This document shows, in pieces, positions 53,103 through 62,060 of a stretch of DNA of 64,000 nucleotides. The notes under the pieces are model-generated. The model was given only the letters and a program-made list of their open reading frames with translations. It searched no databases and had not been told where the DNA came from. The stretch comes from Oscillospiraceae bacterium (GTDB taxonomy: Bacteria; Bacillota; Clostridia; Oscillospirales; Ruminococcaceae), in the NCBI GenBank assembly GCA_017466885.1, contig JAFTTH010000030.1:1-64000 (forward strand). Reading direction: 5' to 3'. Numbering within the stretch: position 1 is the first letter of the stretch; each line of letters begins with the position of its first letter. Both the position numbers and the translations under genes were made by a program.

Positions 53103-53145
53103 CCTTACGTTAGCAAGGGGGAATGGAAAAAAGAATCGGTTTTAT
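53103..53145 (-). promoter_or_regulatory. Conserved motif copy A, candidate ECF-sigma promoter of the operon
   Basis: Read on the minus strand: ATAAAACCGA, 14 nt, CCCCCTTG, 5 nt, GTAAGG, ending 46 bp before the first ATG. It matches copy B (44911-44953) in every block and spacing, while the intervening bases differ. CCCCTT/AAGGGG also forms a small inverted repeat (53101-53120). The rest of 53057-53247 is AT-rich with nothing else recognised. Confidence 0.7.
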
Positions 53146-53247
53146 ATTTTCTGAAATTTTTTAATTTTTTTTCAGAGGGAAAAATACAGTCCCGAATATC
53201 CTCATAATTATAGCCTTTTCCAGGGGGAATGTCAACGAAACAGGGGG

Positions 53248-53278
53248 AAAAGAAGTGCCCCCGCAAAAGGCGAGGGCA
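53248..53278 (-). terminator. Intrinsic terminator of the EamA gene
   Basis: On the minus strand TGCCCTCGC-type and GCGGGGGCA arms (53256-53264 with 53270-53278) are followed by CTTCTTTT. It insulates the sigma-factor operon from the gene upstream on the same strand. Confidence 0.8.
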
Positions 53279-53286
53279 GGGTGAAA

Positions 53287-54177
53287 TTATTGTGATGCAG
53301 TCTTCCGCTCGATGCGGGAGTACCAGTAGACTCCTCCCAGAATCATCCCTCCTCCCAGCAGAGCAAGCAGGGAGGGATATTCCCCAAACAGGGGAACGGC
53401 CAGCAAAGCCGCGACCACCGGCTCGCAAAGCTTGGAGGCGGAAACAAAGGAGGGGGAGAAGAATTTCAATCCCCAGCTGAAGATGCTGTGGCCCAAAAGG
53501 GTGGAGAAAACAGCCAAAAGCAACCCTACAATCACACCGCTCCAGCCGTATTTTATCGGATTCATCCCCTGAACAAGGCATAAAATCACCAGGACACCGG
53601 CGCAAACGCTGTAAGCAAGATATGTATAAACGGTAGTGGAGGTTTTTTCCCGGACGACTCTTCCGATCAGCATATAAACCGCCGCAGCCAATGCCGCCAG
53701 CAGGGCGAGACAGTCACCGTAAAGCTGGGAATCGCTGGAGGAGTCGGAAAAAGCAATGAGAACACTTCCAGCCAACGTGATTGCAATGGCGATCACAGCC
53801 AGCCGGGGAATCTTCCCCTTTAGAAAAAGCCAGAAGCCCAGGCTGACCCAAATTACCTCCGTGCAGACGATGGTTGTGGAGCTTGCTACCGAGGTGTGCT
53901 GAAGGGATTCAAACCACAAGGCAAAATGAATTGCCAGGAAAAAGCCGCTCAAACCGCTGAGAAATGCTGTTTTTTTGCGAATCTGCCGCAGCTCTTTCCG
54001 AACCTCTTTTTTGCCGAATACCGCAGGTGTCATCAGCAGGACCGTCCATACAAGGCGGTAAGCGGCAGTCATCGCAGAGGGCGCTTGTGAGAATCGCACG
54101 AAGATTGCAGAAAGGGAAACGCCTATGATTCCCACGACCATAACAAGCATCGGGTGCTTTTGAATATGTGTTATCAT
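53287..54177 (-). CDS. EamA-family (DMT superfamily) transporter
   Basis: The product is 296 residues with ten predicted helices in two EamA halves (GVSLSAIFVRFSQAPSAMTA in the first; SKLCEPVVAALLAVPLFGE in the second). The ATG at 54177 has GGAGG five nt upstream; a longer frame beginning at 54294 is unlikely. It is probably an exporter or uptake system for a small organic molecule. It is separated from the sigma-factor operon by a terminator, so the two are likely not functionally linked. Confidence 0.85.
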   Translation of the reverse strand: MITHIQKHPMLVMVVGIIGVSLSAIFVRFSQAPSAMTAAYRLVWTVLLMTPAVFGKKEVRKELRQIRKKTAFLSGLSGFFLAIHFALWFESLQHTSVASSTTIVCTEVIWVSLGFWLFLKGKIPRLAVIAIAITLAGSVLIAFSDSSSDSQLYGDCLALLAALAAAVYMLIGRVVREKTSTTVYTYLAYSVCAGVLVILCLVQGMNPIKYGWSGVIVGLLLAVFSTLLGHSIFSWGLKFFSPSFVSASKLCEPVVAALLAVPLFGEYPSLLALLGGGMILGGVYWYSRIERKTASQ

Positions 54178-54280
54178 TTTATCCTCCGGCAGATCCGTTG
54201 AACGGTTGATAAGGGTCAGTATACCACAAAACAAAGCAGGATGCAAATCCTTGCGCCTGCGGAGTACAGCAAACTTTATA

Positions 54281-54309
54281 TTGCAATCTTTCACGGATTA
54301 TGGTATATT
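54281..54309 (+). promoter_or_regulatory. Promoter of gltS
   Basis: TTGCAA (54281-54286), 17-bp spacer, TATATT (54304-54309), about 90 bp before the ATG. Confidence 0.75.
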
Positions 54310-54400
54310 CTATGGAGTGCGTCAAAACGGAGCGGAACTGATTGGTCACGTTGCCGGAAGGACAGATTTTTAAAAAGACAGAATGATGGAGTGTAGTAGG

Positions 54401-55591
54401 ATGACCGTGACCCTGGATATTTATCAAACCGCTGCGGTGGCCGTATTGGTTTACGCCCTGGGCAGTTTCATAAAAAAGAAGCTTACCTTCTTTAATAAAT
54501 ATTGTATCCCGGCATCCGTCATCGGCGGAATTTTATTTGCTTGCCTGACCCTTGGGCTGAACCTGACCGGCACCGTAACGGTAACAACAGACACCACCCT
54601 CCAGAATATTTTTATGACTCTCTTTTTCACCAGCGTTGGTTATACCGCCAGCTTCACCCTTTTGAAAAAAGGCGGCATTCAGGTGTTGGTATTCCTGCTG
54701 GTTTCTACTCTGCTGATTGTCATCCAAAATACGGTGGGCGTTGCGCTCTCCGGCCTTTTGGGGATGGATCCCTTGATGGGATTGTGCGTCGGATCAATTC
54801 CGCTGGTCGGCGGACATGGTACCTCCGGTGCCTTTGGCCCGATGCTGGAGCAGGATTTCGGGGTTTCGGGCGCCGCCGCCGTTTCCATTGCTGTGGCGAC
54901 CTTTGGCCTGATTATCGGCGGAATCATTGGAGGTCCGGTGGCAAAGCGGAGAATCCGAAAGCATAACCTGACCCCGGAAAATACCGAAAAGCTGACGGAG
55001 GAGTATGGCGACCGAACCGAGAAGCCCCATACCCCCGAAGAGTTTATGAAAGCCTTCTTTATTCTGTTTGTGGCGGCCGGGATCGGAAGCGTGATTTCGG
55101 GACTGATCCAAAAAACGGGCATCACATTCCCTTCCTATATTGGGGCAATGCTGGCGGCCGCTTTGCTGCGCAATCTTTCCGATTCCACCGGTAAGCTGAC
55201 GGTGGTGGAGGATATCGTCAGTCTGCTGGGAAATGCCTGTCTGACCTTGTACCTTGCCATGGCGCTGATGAGCCTGCGCTTGTGGGAGCTTGCCAATCTG
55301 GCGCTGCCGATGCTGGCGATTTTGGTTGCGCAGACTGTGTTGATGGCGCTGCTTGCCTACTTCCTGGTTTTCCGCATTATGGGCAGAAATTACGAGGCTG
55401 CAGTTATGGCTTCGGCAACCTGCGGCTTCGGGATGGGAGCCACCCCCAATGCCATTGCCAATATGCAGGCCATCACCGATGTTTACGGACCGGCTCCCCG
55501 GGCATTTTTCGTTGTTCCGCTGGTGGGAAGTCTGTTTGTGGATTTTGTCAACAGCGCAGTTTTGACAATTTTTATCAACTTCTTTTCCTGA
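54401..55591 (+). CDS. gltS: Sodium/glutamate symporter
   Basis: The product is 396 residues. GltS family features are the ALGSFIKKKLTFFNKYCIPASVIGG N-terminal region, the SIPLVGGHGTSGAFGP re-entrant loop and a second loop ATCGFGMGATPNAIANMQA. It imports glutamate with sodium. The ATG at 54401 follows GGAG by 10 nt; an earlier ATG at 54383 is upstream of that site. It is a single gene between its own promoter and the hydrogenase maturation promoter; no clear terminator was seen in 55592-55648. Confidence 0.9.
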   Translation: MTVTLDIYQTAAVAVLVYALGSFIKKKLTFFNKYCIPASVIGGILFACLTLGLNLTGTVTVTTDTTLQNIFMTLFFTSVGYTASFTLLKKGGIQVLVFLLVSTLLIVIQNTVGVALSGLLGMDPLMGLCVGSIPLVGGHGTSGAFGPMLEQDFGVSGAAAVSIAVATFGLIIGGIIGGPVAKRRIRKHNLTPENTEKLTEEYGDRTEKPHTPEEFMKAFFILFVAAGIGSVISGLIQKTGITFPSYIGAMLAAALLRNLSDSTGKLTVVEDIVSLLGNACLTLYLAMALMSLRLWELANLALPMLAILVAQTVLMALLAYFLVFRIMGRNYEAAVMASATCGFGMGATPNAIANMQAITDVYGPAPRAFFVVPLVGSLFVDFVNSAVLTIFINFFS

Positions 55592-55648
55592 TCGGTGGGG
55601 GCGGGGCAAACCGTCTCCCGCCAACTGTAAAAATCCTTATGATTTTTA

Positions 55649-55677
55649 TTGACAGCATAAATAGCCTATGCTATAAT
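55649..55677 (+). promoter_or_regulatory. Consensus promoter of the hydrogenase maturation operon
   Basis: TTGACA (55649-55654), 17-bp spacer, TATAAT (55672-55677). This is a perfect sigma-A consensus, which suggests that control acts after initiation, in the leader. Confidence 0.92.
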
Positions 55678-55683
55678 GAAATT

Positions 55684-55822
55684 GTTCCTGACATTAAGCA
55701 ATCAGCTGCGTGAAAGGATGCGAAGATACTGAACATTTTTAAGACGATGGAAGCATTGTCTTTTCGCCGTGTGCCGCATCCTTTTTGGGGTGCGGTTTTT
55801 GTATTTTCGGAGGTGTTTTTCA
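55684..55822 (+). ncRNA. Structured leader with terminator and competing stem (riboswitch-like)
   Basis: The leader of about 139 nt can form a terminator: CCGCATCC (55774-55781), five T, GGGTGCGG (55788-55795) and TTTTT. The same 5' arm can instead pair, over 10 perfect bases, with AAAGGATGCG (55713-55722) against CGCATCCTTT (55775-55784). Between these arms lies another hairpin with a 9-bp stem and GAAG loop (55741-55762). The two folds exclude each other, so a ligand that favours the long-range stem would switch the operon on. I do not recognise the class. Confidence 0.6.
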
Positions 55823-56080
55823 TTGGAAACAAGAGTTGCGGTAATGAGTATTATTGTGGAAAACGGTGAATCGGTGGAGCGAATCAACGCCCTGCTCCAT
55901 GAGAGCGGAGAATACGTGATCGGACGGATGGGGATTCCCTACCGCAAGCGGGGAATCAGCATTATCAGCGTTGCGCTGGATGCGCCCCAAAATACCATTG
56001 CGGCGCTGTCCGGGAAGATCGGAAGCCTGCCCGGTGTCAGTGTAAAAACAGCCTATTCCGGTGTGACTGCCTATGAATAA
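55823..56080 (+). CDS. TM1266-like iron-only hydrogenase system regulator
   Basis: The product is 85 residues starting at a TTG that has GGAGG nine nt upstream; the frame contains no better start before the first internal ATG (55844). The TM1266 family is a small ACT-like fold recognisable by RVAVMSIIVENGESVERINALL and RMGIPYRKRGISIISVALDAP, and is encoded beside hydE/hydG in many anaerobes. It presumably senses something linked to H-cluster assembly. Its stop overlaps the start of hydE by 8 bp. Confidence 0.88.
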   Translation: METRVAVMSIIVENGESVERINALLHESGEYVIGRMGIPYRKRGISIISVALDAPQNTIAALSGKIGSLPGVSVKTAYSGVTAYE

Positions 56081-57122
56081 AGAATTATTTGCCCTCATTG
56101 ACCGCCTGGCGGCCGATCATAGCCTTTCCCTATCCCAGTACCGGCAGCTGATTGACGGCAGAACGGAAGAGCTTGCTGCCTACGCTGCCTCTCTTGCCGT
56201 AAAGGTGCGAAAGGAGATTTACGGCAATCAGGTCTTTATCCGGGGTTTGATTGAAGTCAGCAATATCTGTAAAAATGATTGCCTTTATTGCGGCATCCGG
56301 CGGAGCAACCACCATTGTCAGCGGTATCATTTAAGCGCGGAGGAAATCCTGGAATGCTGCCGGGAGGGATACGCCCTGGGATTCCGGACCTTTGTCTTGC
56401 AGGGCGGGGAAGACCCTTATTTTACCGATGAACTCCTTTGCAATCTCATTGTGCGGATCAAGGAAGCGTACCCCGACTGTGCGGTTACCCTTTCTCTGGG
56501 GGAGCGCACCCGCCAAAGCTATGAACGCCTGCGGAATGCAGGAGCCGACCGGTATCTTTTGCGGCACGAAACGGCGGATGAGGCCCACTATCAAAAGCTT
56601 CACCCCGCCGCAATGAAGTTCGGAGAGCGGATGCGTTGCCTGCGTGATCTCAAAGAGCTGGGTTACCAGGTAGGTTGTGGCTTTATGGTGGGGTCGCCCT
56701 ACCAAACCTCGGCGGAGCTTGCCAAGGATCTGAAGTTTGTGGAGGAGTTTTCCCCCGATATGTGCGGGATCGGCCCCTTCATCCCCCAGTCGGATACCCC
56801 CTTCGGCACTGAAAAAGCCGGCACTCTGGAGCTGACCTGCTACCTGCTCTCCCTTTTGCGGCTGATTAAGCCAAACCTTCTCCTGCCTTCCACCACCGCT
56901 TTGGGAACGATCCATCCCAGCGGCCGGGAGCTGGGCATCCGGGCAGGGGCAAACGTGGTAATGCCCAACCTTTCTCCTCAGTCCGTCCGAAAAAAATATG
57001 CCCTTTACGATAATAAGATCTCCGATGGCTCGGAGGCTGCCGAGTGCAAAGCCGAGCTTGCGGGACGGATGGCCTCCATCGGTTACGAGGTCGTTACCGC
57101 TCGGGGAGATATTCAAAAATGA
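56073..57122 (+). CDS. hydE: [FeFe]-hydrogenase H-cluster radical SAM maturase HydE
   Basis: The product is 349 residues, normal for HydE. The radical SAM cluster motif CxxxCxxC is in SNICKNDCLYCGIR. Other landmarks are the GFRTFVLQGGEDPYFTDE segment and the GCGFMVGSPYQTSAELAKDL barrel region. HydE acts in the pathway that builds the dithiomethylamine bridge/diiron unit of the H-cluster. The ATG overlaps the stop of the TM1266-like gene, implying coupled translation. No structural hydrogenase gene lies in the window. Confidence 0.93.
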   Translation: MNKELFALIDRLAADHSLSLSQYRQLIDGRTEELAAYAASLAVKVRKEIYGNQVFIRGLIEVSNICKNDCLYCGIRRSNHHCQRYHLSAEEILECCREGYALGFRTFVLQGGEDPYFTDELLCNLIVRIKEAYPDCAVTLSLGERTRQSYERLRNAGADRYLLRHETADEAHYQKLHPAAMKFGERMRCLRDLKELGYQVGCGFMVGSPYQTSAELAKDLKFVEEFSPDMCGIGPFIPQSDTPFGTEKAGTLELTCYLLSLLRLIKPNLLLPSTTALGTIHPSGRELGIRAGANVVMPNLSPQSVRKKYALYDNKISDGSEAAECKAELAGRMASIGYEVVTARGDIQK

Positions 57123-57147
57123 ACATTACAGAAAGGAACGAAGTATA

Positions 57148-58602
57148 ATGCAATATAATCCCAAATCCTCAAAAGCGGAAGAGTTTATCTCCGATGCGGA
57201 GATCCGCGAAACCCTGGCCTATGCCGAGGAAAATAAAAATAACCTCCCCCTCATCCGGGAGATTTTGGATAAGGCCCGCCCCAAAAAGACCGAGACCGGT
57301 CACGTCTGCTCGGGGCTGACCCACCGGGAGGCATCGGTGCTGCTGGCCTGCGAGGATCCCGAGGTAATCGAAGAGATTTACCGCATTGCCGAGGAGATCA
57401 AGCTCGCCTTTTACGGCAACCGTATCGTCATCTTTGCCCCCCTGTATCTTTCCAACTATTGCGTCAACGGGTGCGTCTATTGTCCCTATCATCTGAAGAA
57501 TAAGACCATCCCCCGGAAGAAGCTGACCCAGGAGGAGGTCCGGGCGGAGGTTATTGCTCTGCAGGATATGGGCCATAAACGGCTGGCCATTGAGTCGGGT
57601 GAGGACCCGGTGAATAACCCCATCGAATATATCCTGGAATGCATCAAAACCATTTATAGCGTCCATCATAAAAACGGCGATATCCGCCGGGTTAACGTCA
57701 ATATCGCCGCTACAACGGTGGAAAACTACCGCAAGCTGAAGGAAGCGGGAATCGGTACCTATATTCTTTTCCAGGAAACCTACCATAAGGAAAGCTATGA
57801 GCAGCTCCATCCCACCGGACCCAAGCATAATTATGCCTACCATACCGAGGCGATGGACCGGGCGATGGAGGGTGGCATTGACGATGTTGGGCTGGGCGTG
57901 CTGTTTGGCCTTGAACTGTATAAATACGAATTTGCCGGTCTGCTGATGCATGCAGAGCATCTGGAGGCGGTGCACGGTGTTGGCCCTCATACCATCAGCG
58001 TGCCCCGGCTGAAGCGTGCTGACGATATTGACCCCGATCAGTTCGATAACGGCATTGACGATGATACCTTCGCAAAAATCACCGCCTGCATCCGTCTTGC
58101 GGTACCTTATACCGGCATTATCATCTCTACCCGGGAGTCGGAGAAGGTCCGCTCCAGACTGCTCAATCTCGGTGTTTCCCAGGTTTCGGGCGGATCGAGA
58201 ACCTCTGTGGGTGGGTATGCCGGCTATTCCGCCGATGAGCGCCCCCACGATACCGAGCAGTTTGATGTTTCAGACCAGCGCTCCTTGGATGATGTGGTTC
58301 GCTGGCTGATGGAAAACGGACATATTCCCTCCTTCTGCACCGCCTGCTACCGGGAGGGCCGTACCGGTGACCGGTTTATGAGCCTTTGCAAGTCGGGACA
58401 GATCCTCAACTGCTGCCACCCCAATGCCTTGATGACCCTGAGCGAATATCTGGAGGATTATGCCTCTGAAAAGACCAAAGCGGTAGGGTATGATATGGTG
58501 GAAAAAGAGCTGACCCGTATCCCGAAGGAAAAGGTGCGGGCCATTGCCGAGCAGAATATTGCAGATATCAAAAACTCCAACCGCCGGGACTTCCGGTTCT
58601 GA
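57148..58602 (+). CDS. hydG: [FeFe]-hydrogenase H-cluster radical SAM maturase HydG (tyrosine lyase)
   Basis: The product is 484 residues. The N-terminal radical SAM motif is CVNGCVYCPYHLKN. The C-terminal auxiliary cluster site matches CxxC-x22-C (FCTACYREG ... ILNC), which distinguishes HydG from ThiH. It cleaves tyrosine to give the CO and cyanide ligands of the H-cluster. GAAAGGAAC lies upstream of the ATG at 57148; a frame extending from 56998 overlaps hydE and is rejected. The gap to hydE is 25 bp and to hydF 18 bp. Confidence 0.94.
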   Translation: MQYNPKSSKAEEFISDAEIRETLAYAEENKNNLPLIREILDKARPKKTETGHVCSGLTHREASVLLACEDPEVIEEIYRIAEEIKLAFYGNRIVIFAPLYLSNYCVNGCVYCPYHLKNKTIPRKKLTQEEVRAEVIALQDMGHKRLAIESGEDPVNNPIEYILECIKTIYSVHHKNGDIRRVNVNIAATTVENYRKLKEAGIGTYILFQETYHKESYEQLHPTGPKHNYAYHTEAMDRAMEGGIDDVGLGVLFGLELYKYEFAGLLMHAEHLEAVHGVGPHTISVPRLKRADDIDPDQFDNGIDDDTFAKITACIRLAVPYTGIIISTRESEKVRSRLLNLGVSQVSGGSRTSVGGYAGYSADERPHDTEQFDVSDQRSLDDVVRWLMENGHIPSFCTACYREGRTGDRFMSLCKSGQILNCCHPNALMTLSEYLEDYASEKTKAVGYDMVEKELTRIPKEKVRAIAEQNIADIKNSNRRDFRF

Positions 58603-58620
58603 TTGGAAGGAGGAGTGAAA

Positions 58621-59823
58621 ATGGGACTTCAGGAAACCCCCTCCGCAGAACGGCTGCATATCGGATTTTTCGGGATGCGCAATGCGGGGAAATCCAGCCT
58701 GGTCAATGCCGTGACCGGGCAGGAGCTTTCGGTTGTGTCGGACGTTAAGGGAACGACCACCGACCCGGTCAAAAAAGCCATGGAGCTTTTGCCCTTGGGG
58801 CCGGTAGTGATTTTAGATACCCCCGGTCTGGACGATGAAGGGGAGCTTGGCCGGATGCGTGTTGCCAAAGCAAAGCAGATGCTTGCCCAGACCAACCTGG
58901 TGGTTTTGGTCGTGGACGCCGCCGTTGGGATCGGCGAAATGGATGCGGCCCTGATCGCGGAGCTGAAAGCCCGTAAGCTTCCTTATGTGGTCGCCTATAA
59001 TAAAGCAGACCTGTTGACCCAGCGGGAGACCCGCGGGAAAAACGAGATTGATGTCAGTGCAGTAACAGGGGAGGGGATCCACGCTCTCAAAGAGCTGCTG
59101 GGCTCCTTTGCAGAGCAGTTAAAAAATCCCAAGCTCCTCGTCCGGGATCTGATCTCGGAAGGGGATTTGGTGGTTTTGGTTACCCCCATTGATGAATCTG
59201 CCCCCAAGGGCCGGTTGATTCTTCCTCAGCAGATGGTCCTCCGGGATATTCTGGACGCTCACGCCACCGCGATCCTTTGCCAGGTGGAGGAGTTGGCCCA
59301 AACCTTGGCCGCATTGGGGCGGAAGCCCCGTATGGTCATTACCGATTCCCAGGCCTTCGGGAGGGTGGCGAAGATCACTCCCACCGAGATCCCTCTGACC
59401 TCCTTCTCCATTTTGATGGCCCGCTATAAAGGAGATCTGAGGGAGCTGGTGCATGGGTTTACTGTCCTGCGAAGTCTTGCGGATGGTGATCCGGTGCTGA
59501 TCTCCGAGGGATGCACCCACCACCGCCAGTGCAATGACATTGGAACCGTCAAAATTCCGGGGTGGATCGAGGAGTTTTCCGGGGCAAAGCCTACCTATTC
59601 CTTTACCTCGGGTGGAGAGTTTCCGGAAGACCTGGAGCGCTACCGGGTGATCGTCCATTGCGGAGGCTGTATGCTCAACGAAACGGAGATGCAGCACCGG
59701 ATGCGCCGCGCGGCGGCTGCAGGAGTCCCCATTGTCAACTATGGGGTGGCCATCGCCGGGATGCACGGGATTCTCAGGCGCAGTCTGGAGCTTTTCCCAG
59801 ACATTCTGGCGATGCTGGACTAA
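58621..59823 (+). CDS. hydF: [FeFe]-hydrogenase maturation GTPase HydF
   Basis: The product is 400 residues. The N-terminal GTPase domain has a P-loop GMRNAGKSSLVNAV, switch DVKGTTTDPV, DTPGLDDEG and NKAD. The C-terminal cluster-binding domain carries a His in GCTHHRQC and VHCGGCML, which together with them give the HydF cluster ligands. It is the scaffold that carries the diiron precursor to the hydrogenase. AAGGAGGAG precedes the ATG. It completes the order TM1266-hydE-hydG-hydF, and a strong terminator follows. Confidence 0.95.
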   Translation: MGLQETPSAERLHIGFFGMRNAGKSSLVNAVTGQELSVVSDVKGTTTDPVKKAMELLPLGPVVILDTPGLDDEGELGRMRVAKAKQMLAQTNLVVLVVDAAVGIGEMDAALIAELKARKLPYVVAYNKADLLTQRETRGKNEIDVSAVTGEGIHALKELLGSFAEQLKNPKLLVRDLISEGDLVVLVTPIDESAPKGRLILPQQMVLRDILDAHATAILCQVEELAQTLAALGRKPRMVITDSQAFGRVAKITPTEIPLTSFSILMARYKGDLRELVHGFTVLRSLADGDPVLISEGCTHHRQCNDIGTVKIPGWIEEFSGAKPTYSFTSGGEFPEDLERYRVIVHCGGCMLNETEMQHRMRRAAAAGVPIVNYGVAIAGMHGILRRSLELFPDILAMLD

Positions 59824-59834
59824 AAAATGAAAAT

Positions 59835-59880
59835 CCGCCGGGAGTGACCGATTTCGGTTGTTCCCGGCGGTATGTTTTTT
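59835..59880. terminator. Intrinsic terminator after hydF
   Basis: CCGCCGGGA (59835-59843) pairs with TCCCGGCGG (59862-59870), then TATGTTTTTT. It lies between converging genes. Confidence 0.88.
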
Positions 59881-59897
59881 ATATTCCAATGTTTCTT

Positions 59898-61256
59898 TTA
59901 GATCTTAATGATCCCAAAGGCGCTGAGCACCGAGGAAATCAGAATCAGCAGAATGAAGATAGGGGCAATGTACTTAATCATAATTACGAACAGCTTTTTG
60001 CTCTTAAAGCGAACATTTCCTGTTTCCACCTCGTCAATCAGCGCTTGCGGCTTAATAACGTAACCGACAAAAATGCAGGTAATCAGGGCCACCACCGGCA
60101 TAATCACGCTGTTGCTGATGAAATCAAAGAAGTCCAAAAACTGCATCCCGAGGATTTTGACATCCGCCCAAATGCCGTAGCCCAGAGTGGAAAGAAGACC
60201 CAGCACAACGCTGCCGCCCAGCACGATCAGGCAGGTCACATTTCGCTTCCAACCGAACTTATCAATAAAGATGGATACCACCGTTTCCATCAGAGAGATG
60301 GAGGAAGTCAGAGCGGCAAACAGCACCAAAAGGAAGAATAAAGCACCAACAACCGCACCGCCGGGGAAGGTTTCAAACACCTTCGGAAGAGTAACAAACA
60401 TCAGGCCGGGGCCCTGGCCCAGTGCGCTTTGGTCTCCTCCCGAGAAGGAAAACACCGCGGGGATAATCATCAGGCCCGCCAGGAATGCAATGCCGGTATC
60501 AAACAGACTGATCTGACGGGTGGAACTTTCAATGTTGACCTCTTTTTTCATATAGGAACCGTAGGTGATCATAATACCCATTGCCAGAGACATAGAATAA
60601 AATAGCTGTCCCATAGCGGCCAGAACCGTTGTAACAGAAAAGTGAGAGAAATCCGGCGTAAAATAATAAACGACACCGTCCATAGCGCCCGGCAGGCAAA
60701 CAGAATAAACAGCCACACCGAGGGATAGGATCACCAGCACCGGCATCATAAATTTACTGACCTTTTCAATCCCCTTTTCCACACCCAACAGAACAATCAA
60801 AGCTGTGAGTCCAAGGAAGATGGCAAAATAAAGAACAGGTTCGCCTGTGGAGGAAATGAAGCTGTTAAAGTATCCGTCCTGCGCCGCGGCAGACATATTG
60901 CCGCAGCAAAACGCCACAAAGTATTTGATGACCCACCCGCCGATGACTGAATAATAGGGGAGAATAATGATCGGTACGATCGACGCCAAGTAACCCATGA
61001 AGGAAAACTTCCGGTTAAACTTTGCGAAAGCTGACACGGCGCTGAGCTGCGCCTTCCGCCCCAAAGCGATTTCGGCGACCATCAGCGCAAACCCGAAGGT
61101 GATTGCCAAAAGAATATAGACGAGCAAAAAAATACCGCCGCCGTATTTGGCTGCCAAATACGGAAAGCGCCAAATATTGCCCAACCCAACCGCGGAACCT
61201 GCGGCAGCTAAAACGAAACCTAATTTACCGGAAAACCCGCTTCTTTTTTGTTCCAA
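59898..61256 (-). CDS. Sodium-dependent transporter of the NSS (SNF) family
   Basis: The product is 452 residues from the TTG at 61256, which has AGGTG six nt upstream and aligns with the usual family start (LEQKRSGFSGKLGFVLAAAG). The family signature GSAVGLGNIWRFPYLAAKYGG (sodium-binding helix 1) is intact, and about eleven to twelve helices are visible. Bacterial NSS proteins take up amino acids such as tyrosine, tryptophan or leucine with sodium. An upstream ATG at 61343-61358 would add a low-complexity tail and overlap the next gene, so it is not favoured. Confidence 0.85.
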   Translation of the reverse strand: MEQKRSGFSGKLGFVLAAAGSAVGLGNIWRFPYLAAKYGGGIFLLVYILLAITFGFALMVAEIALGRKAQLSAVSAFAKFNRKFSFMGYLASIVPIIILPYYSVIGGWVIKYFVAFCCGNMSAAAQDGYFNSFISSTGEPVLYFAIFLGLTALIVLLGVEKGIEKVSKFMMPVLVILSLGVAVYSVCLPGAMDGVVYYFTPDFSHFSVTTVLAAMGQLFYSMSLAMGIMITYGSYMKKEVNIESSTRQISLFDTGIAFLAGLMIIPAVFSFSGGDQSALGQGPGLMFVTLPKVFETFPGGAVVGALFFLLVLFAALTSSISLMETVVSIFIDKFGWKRNVTCLIVLGGSVVLGLLSTLGYGIWADVKILGMQFLDFFDFISNSVIMPVVALITCIFVGYVIKPQALIDEVETGNVRFKSKKLFVIMIKYIAPIFILLILISSVLSAFGIIKI

Positions 61257-61342
61257 GGAAAACACCTGATTCGCTAAATTTTTTCTTCCCCTATTATCGC
61301 ATATTTTCTGCAAAAAAACAATACTGTAATTGAAAAGTGGCA

Positions 61343-61834
61343 TTAAATTGTCGAACAAATATTATAGATTGCAAACGCTAAAATTCCCAATATCCCAATA
61401 ATTGCATAAAACGAGCTATGAAAACCGCGCCACCCTTTGTTCCTCTCAAATATCACAAATTTCTTTTTGTAGTTTTCAAGATTCCAATATATATCGGAAA
61501 ATATTATCGCAGGGACTTGAGCAACACAAAGTATAGCATTGCATATTGCTATGGGCAAATTTAATGCTTTTATCCACCCAAAACAAACCGAAAGGAATAC
61601 ATATACTAAAGTCAAGACCAACACGGAAATATTCAAATAAAATATGTAGCCTAATTGAATATCGTCATTGATATATTTATAAAGCCAATAATTTAAAAAG
61701 CCTTTTTTGCTTTTCTTTATGTATGTCTTGCTGTTTTTGTTGATGCGAAGATAAGAAGTTATGCTAATGCGAAACGATATGTATATGTAAAGGGCGACCA
61801 TTGCACATATGATATTGTAAACATAAAAATTCAT
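61343..61834 (-). CDS. AT-rich orphan membrane protein
   Basis: The product is 163 residues with four hydrophobic segments (MNFYVYNIICAMVALYIYI, IFYLNISVLVLTLVYVFLSV, LNLPIAICNAILCVAQVPAII, SFYAIIGILGILAFAIYNIC). It contains many Lys, Asn, Ile and Tyr residues and is clearly more AT-rich than every neighbour, which suggests recent acquisition. GAGGAT directly precedes the ATG. I do not recognise a family. It lies beside the hairpin-rich, gene-free region that follows. Confidence 0.6.
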   Translation of the reverse strand: MNFYVYNIICAMVALYIYISFRISITSYLRINKNSKTYIKKSKKGFLNYWLYKYINDDIQLGYIFYLNISVLVLTLVYVFLSVCFGWIKALNLPIAICNAILCVAQVPAIIFSDIYWNLENYKKKFVIFERNKGWRGFHSSFYAIIGILGILAFAIYNICSTI

Positions 61835-61902
61835 ATCCTCACCGCCTTTTTGAGATTAGTATAGCGTAAAATCGTAGAGACTTCAAGACCGTCGCGCCAA
61901 AT

Positions 61903-62060
61903 CACGCCTAAGCGTGTATGAAATACAGAGTTTGCCGCTCGGGGAAGGGTATGCAAATAACGTTCCGCTTTAACAAAAGGGAGCTTTCATCTCCTCGTAT
62001 GGCAAGATACCGCCCTTAGCGGTATGCATAGTCTGCTGCCTTCGCCAAGGCGAAGGCAGC
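61903..62060. repeat. Degenerate short-hairpin cluster
   Basis: Three perfect hairpins are spaced through this gene-free stretch: CACGC/GCGTG (61903-61916), ATACCGC/GCGGTAT (62007-62025) and a 12-bp stem GCTGCCTTCGCC/GGCGAAGGCAGC (62035-62060). It looks like a decayed relative of the arrays at 62233 and 62479. The rest of 61835-62103 holds no gene. Confidence 0.55.
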
